From positions 1-64,000 of the forward strand of contig JAUYAL010000037.1 of assembly GCA_030693535.1 (NCBI GenBank): a stretch of DNA of 64,000 nt, in the 5' to 3' direction. The notes under the pieces are model-generated. The model saw only the letters and a program-made list of their open reading frames with translations, ran no database searches and had not been told where the DNA came from. Shown here piece after piece: positions 1-9,656 of the stretch (within the stretch, counting starts at the first letter, position 1; the number at the start of each line of letters is the position of its first letter). The position numbers and the translations under genes are program-made. The stretch comes from Methylotenera sp. (GTDB lineage: Bacteria > Pseudomonadota > Gammaproteobacteria > Burkholderiales > Methylophilaceae).

Positions 1-2
1 TG

Positions 3-269
3 ATTAAGCGGCGTGGTGTTCAGCAATTACTGTCTGGTAAGAGTATTCAGAAAGAAAAGAAACGGTGCAGGATTACTCGTATCAAAGTAGGGGCGGAAGG
101 CTCCGAACTGTTTGCGGCAACGCAATCTACGCTGAGTGAGATTAAGGTAATTCGTGGAAGTGGAAACACAACCCCGTTCTGGTCGTTGACCTTAGAAACC
201 CCCGCTACAACACCTGTATTTGGTGTTTGGCGGTGGGAGACTTCATCAAGTAAAATCAAGTCTGATTAG
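3..269 (+). CDS. C-terminal fragment of an unidentified protein
   Basis: An open frame enters from the left edge and runs to a TAG stop at 267-269, giving about 88 residues without a start codon, so the gene is truncated by the window. The visible part is rich in basic residues at first (KRRG, KEKKRCR) and then looks like a small beta-rich domain ending in VWRWETSSSK. I do not recognise the family. It is co-oriented with the RpfE-like gene that begins 34 bp downstream and may be the preceding member of the same transcript. Confidence 0.5.
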   Translation: MKRRGVQQLLSGKSIQKEKKRCRITRIKVGAEGSELFAATQSTLSEIKVIRGSGNTTPFWSLTLETPATTPVFGVWRWETSSSKIKSD

Positions 270-303
270 TTTTTAAATAATTATTTATAAAAAAGAACAT
301 GCC

Positions 304-1302
304 GTGAAACTCATAGTAGATTGTATTTTAAATTCAGAATCATACGATTTGTGTAAGGCAGGGGCTTTAGCGCAACTATTGGCTAAGGGTAAAGTCACTC
401 AGTTTGAAAAACCATTAATCGCATTAATTTGCGAGCAGTATGGGTTAAAAGAAGCGCCAGATCATGCTATTGCTGCAATTTCAGCCAAGGTTGACGGTGT
501 GGATATGGGTGAAGATGTAAGTGATTCTTATTGGTTTAGGGCTAATCCTGTACATTTAATACTGCAGCGCGACAGTTTTAGTTTGGCTGATCCTATTCCA
601 CTGCAAGTTGCTTGCGAACATGCGGATTCCATAATTGTTAGTCTTAATCAGCATTTTAACCAAGATGGTTTAGTTTTTATGATTGGTAATTCAGGCGCTT
701 GGTATCTACGTGTAGCGCAATTCCCAAAAATCAAAACAAACTTACCTGAAATTGTCATAGGTAAAAATATTCACCAATTTTTACCGCAAGGCGAAGATAC
801 TTCGAGATGGCTGGTGGTGCTTAACGAGGTGCAGATGCTGTTGCATGAACATCCTGCAAATATGGCACGTGAGTCCTTGGGAGAAGTCGCTGTGAATAGC
901 ATTTGGCTTTCTGGCGGAGGGATGATGCCTCAGGTAGCTGACTTGCAAGGTGATAAACCAACGCTGGTTGCCGATGATATATTTTATCAAGGTTTAGCGT
1001 CATGGGCTGATTTTCCTTTGCAAGCCTTACCTAAGCAATTTGATGTTATTTTACAAAAATACAGTTTGCAAAAACCAGTAAAGCATCTTCGTCTATCATT
1101 GCCTTCTTCATATAACTTAAATGGTCAAGGCTTAGATGAAGCATGGTTCGACCCAATATTAGCCGCATTAAAAATTAAAAAAATTAAAGAGTTGAGGCTG
1201 AATTTAGGTTTTTACGAGAAGACACTAAGTGTTGATATTAAGCCAATAGACACCTACAAGTTTTGGCGAAGCCTCAAACCCACGATGGATTATTTTACAT
1301 GA
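304..1302 (+). CDS. RpfE-like / phosphoglycerate-mutase-like conserved protein
   Basis: A 332-residue cytoplasmic protein with a GTG start. The family is conserved in beta- and gammaproteobacteria directly next to recJ; in Xanthomonas the homologue in this position is RpfE, and other genomes label it a cofactor-independent phosphoglycerate mutase-like protein. The middle of the protein carries the recognisable stretches NEVQMLLHEHP and the glycine-rich NSIWLSGGG (about residues 177-203). The biochemical role is not established, and I see no complete mutase active site. Its TGA stop overlaps the likely ATG of recJ (ATGA at 1299-1302), so the two genes are translationally coupled. The name rests on synteny and overall resemblance. 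Confidence 0.7.
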   Translation: MKLIVDCILNSESYDLCKAGALAQLLAKGKVTQFEKPLIALICEQYGLKEAPDHAIAAISAKVDGVDMGEDVSDSYWFRANPVHLILQRDSFSLADPIPLQVACEHADSIIVSLNQHFNQDGLVFMIGNSGAWYLRVAQFPKIKTNLPEIVIGKNIHQFLPQGEDTSRWLVVLNEVQMLLHEHPANMARESLGEVAVNSIWLSGGGMMPQVADLQGDKPTLVADDIFYQGLASWADFPLQALPKQFDVILQKYSLQKPVKHLRLSLPSSYNLNGQGLDEAWFDPILAALKIKKIKELRLNLGFYEKTLSVDIKPIDTYKFWRSLKPTMDYFT

Positions 1303-3017
1303 CTCAAGTGATTCAACGTAGGGTTCAAGCACAAGCTGAACAACATTTAATGAATTCTGGAATGTCTGCACTCATGGCGCGTTTACTGGCTTCGCGTGGA
1401 GTTACCGATTTTAGTCAGATCAACGCAAATTTAAGTAATTTACTAGCGCCCAATACACTCATGAATAACACAATAATGGCTAAGCTATTGGCCGATGCTA
1501 TTGTTGCTAATAAAAAACTATTAGTGATCGGCGATTACGATGCAGATGGTGCCACTGCCACGGCTGTTGCTGTTAAAGGGTTGCGTCAGTTATGTGAAAT
1601 ATTAGAGTCGGCAGCAAAGGTTGATTTCTTAGTACCTAATCGTTTTGAATACGGCTACGGCCTGACGCCAGAAATCGTTGCGCTTGCCGCCTTACATCAG
1701 CCTGATGTAATTATTACCGTTGACAATGGCATAGCCAGTGTTGATGGCGTCGCTGCGGCTAATGCATTAGGTATTCAAGTGCTGATTACAGATCACCATT
1801 TACCTGGCAAAGAAACCCCACAAGCAGCTTGCATCGTTAATCCAAATCAGTATGGCTGTATGTTTGCCAGTAAGAATCTGGCCGGGGTTGGCGTCATGTT
1901 TTATGGTTTGCTGGCTTTAAGAGCCGAGTTCCGCGAGCGTGGTGCATTTACGAATAAGTCAGAGCCAAATCTAACAGAATTGTTGGATTTAGTCGCACTC
2001 GGCACAGTGGCGGATTTGGTGAAGCTAGATGACAATAATCGTATTTTAGTTGAGCAAGGTTTACGCAGAATCCGTGCAGGCGTGTGTTCACAAGGATTGT
2101 TGGCTTTGTTGCGCGTTAGTGGCCGCCAAGCTCAATTGACGAATGCACAAGATCTAGGGTTTTATGTTGGTCCGAGATTGAATGCAGCAGGCAGGCTAGA
2201 TGATATGACCTTAGGCATACAATGTTTATTAGCGGAAACAGAAACTGAAGCATTAAGCCTCGCGCAACAACTGCAAGAGTTAAATGTGCAACGTCGCAGT
2301 ATAGAAGCGAATATGCAAGAGGGTGCTCAGCTTTCATTAGACGATATTGATGTCGCCAGTCAGTTTTCTATTAGTATCTTTGATGATGATTGGCACCAAG
2401 GTGTGATTGGTATTTTGGCTTCTCGTATTAAAGAGCGTTATCATCGACCCGTCATTGTTTTTGCAAACGCAGGGAATGGCTTGCTCAAAGGCTCGGGTCG
2501 TTCAATTGCGAGTCTGCATTTGCGGGATGCGCTTGATTTACTTAGCAAATATCACCCTGATTTGATTTTAAAGTTTGGAGGTCATGCGATGGCGGCAGGT
2601 CTCACAATTAAACAGTCTGATTTTGAACTGTTTAAGCAAAGTTTTGAATCTGTGGTAAAAAGTTTGATTACAGAAGCTGATTTAGAATCTTTACTAGAAG
2701 TTGATGGTAGCTTAAATAGTGCAGACATGAACTTTGCAACGGCGTTAGCATTAGAAAATAAAGTTTGGGGGCAAGGTTTTGCTCCGCCCTTGTTTTATGA
2801 TGCTTTTGAAGTGTTGAGCCAACGTGTGTTGGGTGAAAAACATCTTAAATTGACATTAAAAAGTATGGCAATCAATACCACGGTTGTTATTGATGCGATT
2901 TATTTTAACCACTCTGATTTGTTAAATAGCTCAATTCAAGCGGCTTATCAATTACAAACCAATAGCTACAATGGAGTGCAAAAAGTACAATTGAATTTAA
3001 GATATATTGAAAGTTAA
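1299..3017 (+). CDS. recJ: Single-stranded-DNA-specific exonuclease RecJ
   Basis: RecJ degrades single-stranded DNA 5'->3' in recombination and mismatch repair. The DHH phosphoesterase motifs are intact: GDYDADG at residues 78-84, DHH at 165-167, and the DHHA1 motif FGGHAMAAG at 426-434. The C-terminal OB-like region follows. An upstream TTG at 1263 would add 12 residues, but the ATG at 1299 overlaps the stop of the preceding gene as ATGA and gives 572 residues, the usual RecJ length, so I prefer it. All catalytic motifs are present and the gene appears functional. Confidence 0.95.
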   Translation: MTQVIQRRVQAQAEQHLMNSGMSALMARLLASRGVTDFSQINANLSNLLAPNTLMNNTIMAKLLADAIVANKKLLVIGDYDADGATATAVAVKGLRQLCEILESAAKVDFLVPNRFEYGYGLTPEIVALAALHQPDVIITVDNGIASVDGVAAANALGIQVLITDHHLPGKETPQAACIVNPNQYGCMFASKNLAGVGVMFYGLLALRAEFRERGAFTNKSEPNLTELLDLVALGTVADLVKLDDNNRILVEQGLRRIRAGVCSQGLLALLRVSGRQAQLTNAQDLGFYVGPRLNAAGRLDDMTLGIQCLLAETETEALSLAQQLQELNVQRRSIEANMQEGAQLSLDDIDVASQFSISIFDDDWHQGVIGILASRIKERYHRPVIVFANAGNGLLKGSGRSIASLHLRDALDLLSKYHPDLILKFGGHAMAAGLTIKQSDFELFKQSFESVVKSLITEADLESLLEVDGSLNSADMNFATALALENKVWGQGFAPPLFYDAFEVLSQRVLGEKHLKLTLKSMAINTTVVIDAIYFNHSDLLNSSIQAAYQLQTNSYNGVQKVQLNLRYIES

Positions 3018-3066
3018 CTTTGGGTTGTTCTAAATTTCGGCTGTTTCTGTCATAGTAAATAATGGG

Positions 3067-3942
3067 GTGAATATTATCAAAATTGAACAAGCTAACTCTC
3101 GGCGGTTAGTGCAAAGCATGTTCCAGCCAGCTTTGCCTCCACGTAGCAATGACGCGCATAAAGGGTCATTTGGTAGCACCGCTATCATCGGCGGTGATGC
3201 AGGTATGATCGGTGCGGTGATTTTGGCTTCAAGGGCAGCCTTATTTAGTGGGGTTGGGCGTGTCTATGCTGCCTTGTTATCGAAAAACTCAGTGACTGTA
3301 GATTTAATGCAACCAGAAATTATGTATCGCGCTACAGAAGATTTGACTAAATTGCAGCAACTGGATTCTGTAGTTATCGGACCGGGGCTTGGTCAATCAA
3401 ATACTGCGATGCTATTGTTAGAGTTTTGGTTGAAGCAATCTGTGCCACTTTTAATCGATGCAGATGCGCTTAACTTAATTGCTCAATATCAATCTTTAGC
3501 AACAATTTGCAGAAATCGTCATGCTGAAACGGTAATCACGCCGCATGTTGGTGAAGCCTTTAGACTGCTGGCTACAAGTAGTGATCATGTGCAAAAAGAT
3601 CGCATTGAGTGTGCACTTAAATTAGCACAAATGTTCAATGCGACTTGCGTATTGAAAGGTGCGGGGAGTATATGCGCGCACCATGATGGTGTTTGGTTTG
3701 AAAATTCCAGTGGTAACCCAAGTCTTGCTAGTGGCGGAACAGGAGATGTACTTAGTGGAATCATCGGCAGTTTGATGGCGCAAGGCTTAAGTGGCCTAGA
3801 TGCGGCCAAACTTGGCGTTTATGCACATGGTGCGGCGGCTGACTCTTTAGTTGCACAAGGTATTGGCCCTGTTGGATTAACTGCTTCAGAAGTTTCGAAA
3901 GAAGTGCGCAATATTATTAATACGTTAAATTTGATCGGTTGA
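3067..3942 (+). CDS. nnrD: ADP-dependent NAD(P)H-hydrate dehydratase
   Basis: This enzyme removes water from damaged, hydrated NADH or NADPH using ADP, restoring the cofactor. At 291 residues it corresponds to the dehydratase domain alone (the C-terminal half of YjeF/Nnr); the epimerase domain is not fused and not nearby. The N-terminal HKGSFGSTAIIGG strand and the family signature GGTGD at residues 223-227, with D227 the expected catalytic aspartate, are present. The GTG at 3067 is the longest start; an ATG at 3118 (codon 18) sits just before the conserved domain and is a reasonable alternative. Confidence 0.9.
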   Translation: MNIIKIEQANSRRLVQSMFQPALPPRSNDAHKGSFGSTAIIGGDAGMIGAVILASRAALFSGVGRVYAALLSKNSVTVDLMQPEIMYRATEDLTKLQQLDSVVIGPGLGQSNTAMLLLEFWLKQSVPLLIDADALNLIAQYQSLATICRNRHAETVITPHVGEAFRLLATSSDHVQKDRIECALKLAQMFNATCVLKGAGSICAHHDGVWFENSSGNPSLASGGTGDVLSGIIGSLMAQGLSGLDAAKLGVYAHGAAADSLVAQGIGPVGLTASEVSKEVRNIINTLNLIG

Positions 3943-3979
3943 CACCTTGTCATGGTTTACTCTCTAGGAAAACTTAGCA

Positions 3980-6208
3980 TTGACGAATAAAAACACCAAC
4001 GAGTGGACGCTTGCCATAGGGGGTATGAGTTGTGCTTCATGCTCTAACCGTATAGAAAAGTCGCTACTTAAAGTACCTGGCGTGTTGTCAGCTGAAGTAA
4101 ATTTGGTGATGGAAACAGCACAGGTTAAAGGTTCTGCTGATGTAGTCACAATGTCAAAATTGATTGAAGCTGTCGTGAATACAGGTTTTCAAGCTAAAGA
4201 GGTAAGCAATGAGCCGCTAATTCTTCCTGATCTTCAGCAGATGGATGAATCAACATCTAAGCAATCTTCGACTCACGGCGGGCGAGCTGCAGCGCTTGCT
4301 GCGCTTCTATCTCTACCTTTGATGTTGGCTATGTTCGCCGAGTGGGTCGGTTGGCAAGGGCAGTTGTCTGCGTGGATGCAGTTGGCGCTGGCCACTCCCG
4401 TGCAGTTTTGGTTGGGCTGGAGATTTTACAAGGCTGGCTGGAGTGCACTCAAGGCAGGTGTTGGAAATATGGATTTACTTGTGGCGCTAGGGACTTCAGC
4501 GGCCTATGGTTTAAGTGTATATCTGTTACTCAGCCCATTACATAAAGGTATGCAGCATTTATATTTTGAGTCTTCCACTATCGTGATTACCTTGGTGTTG
4601 TTAGGTAAATGGTTAGAGACCCGCGCTAAAAAGCAAACGACTGAAGCGATTCGAGCACTCAATGCGTTGCGCCCTGAAAGAGCGATTGTGATGCGTAATG
4701 GTCAAGAGTTGCAGATGACTATAACCGCTGTTGTTGTAGGAGATGTGGTGGTAGTTCGACCTGGAGAGCGCATACCAGTAGATGGCTATGTGCTACAGGG
4801 AGAAAGTCAGGTAGATGAATCTTTAATTACTGGTGAAAACCTGCCCTCTGCCAAAAAAATGGGAGATATGGTCACTGGTGGTTCAGTAAATGGTGAAGGG
4901 CTGTTGCAAGTGAGTACTAGTGCAATTTGTTCGGAATCAGTGCTAGCACGCATCGTTCGATTGGTGGAGTCAGCACAAGCTAATAAAGCGCCTATTCAGC
5001 GTCTTGTAGATAAAGTCAGTGCGGTGTTTGTTCCCGTAGTCATTATGGTGGCGCTGGCAACATTAATGGCCTGGGGCTTTATTGGCGGTGATTGGCAAGT
5101 CGCTATTATAAATGCAATATCGGTATTGGTGATTGCATGCCCATGTGCACTTGGTTTGGCAACACCAACAGCTATTATGGTCGGTACTGGCGTTGCCGCA
5201 CAGCATGGCATTTTGATTAAAGATGCAGAGGCGCTGGAGTTAGCGCATGCCATTAAAACAGTAGCGTTCGATAAGACGGGAACATTGACGGAAGGGCATC
5301 CAAAACTAGTCGCGTTTGAATCCAATGTGGACAATGATGAGCATTTTCTGATGTTGGCTGCCAGTTTGCAAGTGGGTAGCGAGCATCCACTGGCTAAAGC
5401 AGTAGTCAATGCAGCAAAAACTAAAGGACTACTATTACAGCCAGTTTTTGAGTTTCAAGCTTTGCCAGGTAAAGGGGTCGTCGGCGTGGTTGATGGTAAG
5501 AATCTACAGTTAGGCAACACGCTTCTAATGGAGGAGCTTGGCGTTGACCTTTCTACACAAAAATCACAATCAATAGCACTGCAAGCGGAAGGTTACAGCG
5601 TTTCATGGCTTTGCATTTCAATGTCTTCTAAAGCACCTGCGTTACTTGGTTTATTAGCATTCGGTGATGCACTCAAGCCGACAGCCGTCAATGCAGTCCA
5701 GCGCTTACAGGAACAAGGTATTATCAGTGTATTGATATCAGGCGATAATCAAGGAAGTGCATCAAATGTGGCCAAGCAACTTGGTATAAGTAAGATCTAT
5801 GCACAAGTACTACCTGAAGATAAAGCCAATATCATTGCAAAGTTGAAGCAGGCAAATGGTTTGGTCGCTATGGTGGGTGATGGCATTAATGATGCCCCCG
5901 CACTTGCGGCAGCGGATATTGGTATTGCGATGTCTAGTGGCACTGATGTTGCCATGCACGCAGCAGGTGTCACGCTAATGCGTGGAGATCCCGCGCTAGT
6001 GGCTGATGCAATTGAGATTTCACGGCTTACTTATGCAAAAATAAGGCAAAATTTATTTTGGGCATTTGTTTACAATGCTGTTGCTATTCCACTGGCGGTA
6101 ATGGGTTTATTAAGCCCTATTGTTGCTGGAGGCGCAATGGCGTTAAGTAGCGTTAGTGTTGTTTCGAATGCATTGTTGCTTAAACGCTGGCGACCAGCTA
6201 AGCAATAA
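3980..6208 (+). CDS. copA: Copper-exporting P-type ATPase
   Basis: A P1B-type ATPase that pumps Cu(I) out of the cytoplasm. One N-terminal heavy-metal-binding domain carries GMSCASC at residues 15-21. Transmembrane segments follow, with the ion-binding CPC triplet at 387-389, the phosphorylation motif DKTGT at 431-435, a later SEHPLA motif of the nucleotide-binding domain, and GDGINDAP near the C-terminus. At 742 residues it has the normal length for a single-HMA CopA. Translation must begin at the TTG at 3980: an AGGAAA ribosome site precedes it and the first in-frame ATG lies inside the metal-binding motif. No CopZ or CueR gene is adjacent. Confidence 0.95.
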   Translation: MTNKNTNEWTLAIGGMSCASCSNRIEKSLLKVPGVLSAEVNLVMETAQVKGSADVVTMSKLIEAVVNTGFQAKEVSNEPLILPDLQQMDESTSKQSSTHGGRAAALAALLSLPLMLAMFAEWVGWQGQLSAWMQLALATPVQFWLGWRFYKAGWSALKAGVGNMDLLVALGTSAAYGLSVYLLLSPLHKGMQHLYFESSTIVITLVLLGKWLETRAKKQTTEAIRALNALRPERAIVMRNGQELQMTITAVVVGDVVVVRPGERIPVDGYVLQGESQVDESLITGENLPSAKKMGDMVTGGSVNGEGLLQVSTSAICSESVLARIVRLVESAQANKAPIQRLVDKVSAVFVPVVIMVALATLMAWGFIGGDWQVAIINAISVLVIACPCALGLATPTAIMVGTGVAAQHGILIKDAEALELAHAIKTVAFDKTGTLTEGHPKLVAFESNVDNDEHFLMLAASLQVGSEHPLAKAVVNAAKTKGLLLQPVFEFQALPGKGVVGVVDGKNLQLGNTLLMEELGVDLSTQKSQSIALQAEGYSVSWLCISMSSKAPALLGLLAFGDALKPTAVNAVQRLQEQGIISVLISGDNQGSASNVAKQLGISKIYAQVLPEDKANIIAKLKQANGLVAMVGDGINDAPALAAADIGIAMSSGTDVAMHAAGVTLMRGDPALVADAIEISRLTYAKIRQNLFWAFVYNAVAIPLAVMGLLSPIVAGGAMALSSVSVVSNALLLKRWRPAKQ

Positions 6209-6278
6209 TAGTTTAGTTAACAGTAATTGCTTACAAAAGCGTAAAATTACGGCTGTAATTTTTAATGATAAGGTTAAC

Positions 6279-7031
6279 ATGCGTCATAAATTAGTCGTTG
6301 CCAATTGGAAAATGCATGGCAACTTAGCTTCAAACAAAGCGCTTTTAGAGGCTTATATTGAAAAGCTTTCCTCACTTAAAAATACCGATGTTGTAGTTTG
6401 TGTGCCCTATCCCTATCTAGCGCAAACACAATCTTTACTACAAGGTACGCATATTGCTTGGGGTGCACAAAACCTAAGTAAGGATGCTGAGGGTGCATTT
6501 ACAGGAGAAGTTAGCGCTTCTATGTTGAGAGACTTTGGTGCAAGCTATGTGATTATTGGTCATTCTGAACGCGCCACTGCTTATTGTGAATCCGATGAGA
6601 ATGTTGCGACAAAATTCATACAGGCGCAATCGCACGGCCTAACACCTATTTTGTGCGTGGGTGAAACGCTCATAGAGCGTGAAGCAGGGGTTATGCAAAT
6701 GGTAGTGGGTAAACAATTAGATACGATTATCAACATGTTTGGTGCAGCAGTTTTTGCTAAGGCGGTAGTTTCTTATGAGCCGATTTGGGCAATAGGTACG
6801 GGCTTGGCGGCAAGTGCAGAGCAAGCGCAGAGCATGCATGAGTTTATTCGTGGCAAAGTAGCGCTACTGAATAAGCAAGCTGCAGCTAGCTTGAAAATCC
6901 TCTACGGAGGCAGCGTAAACCCACAAAATGCGGTACAATTGCTGGTTATGCAAGATATAGACGGTGGTCTTATCGGTAAATGTTCGTTAAACGCGCAAGA
7001 ATTTGAGAAAATATGCCGTACAACAGCCTAA
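6279..7031 (+). CDS. tpiA: Triosephosphate isomerase
   Basis: Interconverts dihydroxyacetone phosphate and glyceraldehyde 3-phosphate in central carbon metabolism. The protein begins with the family N-terminus [13 protein letters not shown] and has catalytic H95 in GHSERA and E167 in [10 protein letters not shown]; the phosphate-binding YGGSV lies near the C-terminus. The frame is open upstream to 6156, but that overlaps copA. The ATG at 6279, preceded by AAGG at 6270-6273, gives 250 residues, exactly the family length. It is followed by secG and tRNA-Leu, a conserved betaproteobacterial arrangement. Confidence 0.96.
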   Translation: MRHKLVVANWKMHGNLASNKALLEAYIEKLSSLKNTDVVVCVPYPYLAQTQSLLQGTHIAWGAQNLSKDAEGAFTGEVSASMLRDFGASYVIIGHSERATAYCESDENVATKFIQAQSHGLTPILCVGETLIEREAGVMQMVVGKQLDTIINMFGAAVFAKAVVSYEPIWAIGTGLAASAEQAQSMHEFIRGKVALLNKQAAASLKILYGGSVNPQNAVQLLVMQDIDGGLIGKCSLNAQEFEKICRTTA

Positions 7032-7064
7032 TTTAGGCAATTAAAAACGGTGTTAGGTGAGAAA

Positions 7065-7424
7065 ATGGAAAAATTAGTATTAGTCATTCATGTGTTAGCA
7101 GCGCTAGGCGTTATCGGATTAGTGTTGTTGCAACACGGTAAAGGTGCCGACATGGGCGCATCTTTTGGCAGCGGAGCATCTGGCAGCTTGTTTGGCGTAT
7201 CGGGCTCAGCTAATTTTATGAGTCGTGCAACGGCTGTTTTTGTATTGATATTTTTTAGTACGAGCTTAACGCTCGCTTACATGGCTAGCCATAAAGAAGG
7301 TGATGGCAGTGTTATTAAAAAAATGGCAACTCAAACTAGTGTGGTAAATAGCGCAAAAGAAGTGCCTGCAGACCTTGCAAAAGCTCCAGCAACGCCAGCA
7401 ACCTCAAAAGACATCCCAAAATAA
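7065..7424 (+). CDS. secG: Protein translocase subunit SecG
   Basis: Auxiliary membrane subunit of the SecYEG translocon. It has two hydrophobic segments (about residues 3-23 and 50-72) around the conserved cytoplasmic loop with GKGADMGASFG and GASGSLFG. An Ala/Lys/Pro-rich tail of about 40 residues follows, as in other betaproteobacteria. A GTG at 7050 could extend the frame by five codons, but AGGTGAGA at 7055-7062 is a good ribosome site for the ATG at 7065, so I chose that start (119 residues). It lies 33 bp after tpiA. Confidence 0.93.
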   Translation: MEKLVLVIHVLAALGVIGLVLLQHGKGADMGASFGSGASGSLFGVSGSANFMSRATAVFVLIFFSTSLTLAYMASHKEGDGSVIKKMATQTSVVNSAKEVPADLAKAPATPATSKDIPK

Positions 7425-7453
7425 TTAAAAAGTTAGAGCGTTTGCTCAAAAAT

Positions 7454-7538
7454 GCCGTCGTGGTGGAATTGGTAGACACGCAACCTTGAGGTGGTTGTGA
7501 CTAAGGTCGTGAGAGTTCGAGTCTCTCCGTCGGCACCA
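7454..7538 (+). tRNA. tRNA-Leu (anticodon GAG)
   Basis: An 85-nt class II tRNA with encoded CCA end. The D-arm, the CAACC/GGTTG anticodon stem with loop TTGAGGT (anticodon GAG at 7488-7490), a 13-nt variable arm, the GAGAG/CTCTC T-stem with TTCGAGT loop, and discriminator A are all present. The acceptor arms are GCCGTCG and CGTCGGC, which leaves a U-U mismatch at the fifth pair. The position after tpiA-secG is the conserved place for tRNA-Leu(GAG) in betaproteobacteria. Confidence 0.93.
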
Positions 7539-7559
7539 AGTAATTTTTTATTTTTTTAA

Positions 7560-9503
7560 TTAACTTGCTCTAGCGTCTAAAATTTCCCAGCGAGCAAGTA
7601 ATTTTTCTAGCAAGTTGTCAATTTCAATTAGTCTAGCTTGTAAGGTTTTGGCGAGTGCAGCTTGCGATTTATAGAGGTTACTATCTCCAAGTTGAGAGTT
7701 TATATTGGCTTGCTCTGCTTCTAGTTGCTCAATCTTAACTGGAATTTCATTCAGTTCTTTTTCTTCTTTAAAGTTTAGTTTTGATGCTGGTTTGGTCAAA
7801 GTATTTGTATTTTGTTTCGGGATAGTTTTTGTGGTTTGCGTTAAGTCTGCAATACGTTTATCTTCTGCACGCTTACTTTGTAGGCGACTATCTTGCAAGC
7901 GCTGTTGCGTAAAACGTTGCCAGTCATCATAACCACCACCAAATTCAGTCAGCACGCCATTACCCTCAAAAGCAATGACTTGTGTAACGGTATTTTCTAA
8001 AAAGGCTCGATCGTGACTGACTAAGAATAGGGTGCCAGCAAACTCTTGTAATAGGCTTTCAAGTAATTCTAATGTATCAATATCCAAGTCGTTAGTGGGT
8101 TCATCTAGTACTAGCACGTTGGCAGGGCGAGCAAATAAGCGCGCCAATAGTAATCGGTTTCTTTCTCCGCCAGAGAGTGATTTAACTGGTGAGCGAGAAC
8201 GTTGTGGCGGAAATAAAAAGTCTTCTAGATAACTAATCACATGCTTGCGCTCATTGCCAATTTCTACAAAATCAGAGCCTGGGCTGATGGTGTCTGCCAA
8301 TGTGGCTTCTTCATCTAATTGTTCGCGCATCTGGTCAAAGTAAGCTACATTGATTTTAGTACCACGTTCTACCTTACCACTATCGGCTTCAATATCACCT
8401 AAAATAAGTTTGAGTAATGTGGTTTTGCCTATACCATTCGGACCGAGCAAGCCAATTTTATCGCCACGCAGAATACGCGTACTAAAATTGTTAATTAGTG
8501 TTCTGTCTCCGTAGGCTTTGCTGACATTTTCTAATTCTGCAACTAATTTACCGCTTCGTTCGCCAGCATCTAAATTTAGCTTTACATTACCTTGGCGCTC
8601 GCGACGTGCCGCTCGGTCTAGACGTAGCGCTTCTAATCGACGGACTCTACCTTCATTACGAGTGCGGCGAGCTTTAATGCCTTGGCGTATCCATACTTCT
8701 TCTTGTGCTAAAAATTTATCAAATTTAGCTGCGTGTACTTCTTCAACAGCTATTAGCTCTTCTTTTTTAATTTGATAATCTGCAAAATTGCCGACAAAGT
8801 CTGTAAGTATGCCACGATCTAATTCAGTAATACGCGTTGCGAGTCTATTCAAAAAACGACGGTCATGGGTGATAAAAAGTACGCAACCATTAAAACTCAA
8901 CAATAGCTCTTCAAGCCATTCAATCGCTTCTAAATCAAGATGGTTGGTTGGCTCATCAAGTAACAGTACCTCAGGTTCTGCCACCAGCGCACGACCTAAG
9001 GCAACACGCTTACGCCAACCGCCAGATAAAGTTGAAACCAAGGCATCAGCATCTAAGTTTAAGCGACTCAAAACCGTCTCTACACGTGATTGCGCTGCCC
9101 AGCCATTTTGTGTGTCTAAATCATGTTGTAGATGTTGCATTTTGGTCATCAAGGCATCGATATCAGCCTCTGGCATGCCCATATCATGGGTCACCTGATG
9201 ATAGTCAATAATAGTTTGTTGTAGTGAACCTAAACCTTCCGCTACGGCCTCAAATACAGTGTGAGTGGTGTCTAGCTCAGGTTCTTGTGGAACATACACC
9301 ACGCGTGCATTTGGTGCGCGCCATACGGTGCCTTCATCTAGTTTAATCGTCCCAGCAATGGCTTTTAATAAGCTTGATTTCCCAGCACCATTTCGTCCAA
9401 TCAAGCCAACGCGTTCACCAGCATCCAACTGAAAAGAAGCGTGGTCGAGTAAGGCGTGATGACCAAAAGCTAAAGAAGAGTTATCTAAGGTAATAAAAGG
9501 CAT
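7560..9503 (-). CDS. uup: ABC-F ATPase Uup
   Basis: A soluble 647-residue ABC-F protein with two ATP-binding cassettes and no membrane segments. Walker A motifs are at residues 36-44 (GRNGAGKSS) and 354-362 (GPNGIGKTT); the first signature LSGGWRKR is at 159-166 with LLDEPTNHLD after it; the second signature is LSGGERNR. The last 70 residues form a charged coiled coil, which with the overall resemblance points to Uup rather than EttA or YheS. Uup proteins bind DNA or ribosomes and affect precise excision of transposons in E. coli. The gene is convergent with secG/tRNA-Leu. Assignment among ABC-F subfamilies is good but not certain. Confidence 0.88.
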   Translation of the reverse strand: MPFITLDNSSLAFGHHALLDHASFQLDAGERVGLIGRNGAGKSSLLKAIAGTIKLDEGTVWRAPNARVVYVPQEPELDTTHTVFEAVAEGLGSLQQTIIDYHQVTHDMGMPEADIDALMTKMQHLQHDLDTQNGWAAQSRVETVLSRLNLDADALVSTLSGGWRKRVALGRALVAEPEVLLLDEPTNHLDLEAIEWLEELLLSFNGCVLFITHDRRFLNRLATRITELDRGILTDFVGNFADYQIKKEELIAVEEVHAAKFDKFLAQEEVWIRQGIKARRTRNEGRVRRLEALRLDRAARRERQGNVKLNLDAGERSGKLVAELENVSKAYGDRTLINNFSTRILRGDKIGLLGPNGIGKTTLLKLILGDIEADSGKVERGTKINVAYFDQMREQLDEEATLADTISPGSDFVEIGNERKHVISYLEDFLFPPQRSRSPVKSLSGGERNRLLLARLFARPANVLVLDEPTNDLDIDTLELLESLLQEFAGTLFLVSHDRAFLENTVTQVIAFEGNGVLTEFGGGYDDWQRFTQQRLQDSRLQSKRAEDKRIADLTQTTKTIPKQNTNTLTKPASKLNFKEEKELNEIPVKIEQLEAEQANINSQLGDSNLYKSQAALAKTLQARLIEIDNLLEKLLARWEILDARAS

Positions 9504-9656
9504 ATGTTTATATTGTTTCTATAGGTAAGTTTTAAGATGCTTGTTACAGTAATTTTGTGATGATTATGCAAAGAAAATATTGTTGATGCTTAAGCGTGGA
9601 TTATAACCGAGGCAGAATATAATAGGGTGACACTAGAAATGAGCCAAAAATTTAAC

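Noticed and set aside
4996..5409. 137-codon minus-strand open frame inside copA
   Set aside because: It is an antisense shadow of a well-supported gene and shows no domain resemblance.
8788..9198. 136-codon plus-strand frame opposite uup
   Set aside because: It is Ser/Arg/Lys-rich low-complexity translation of the antisense of ABC motifs, with no ribosome site.
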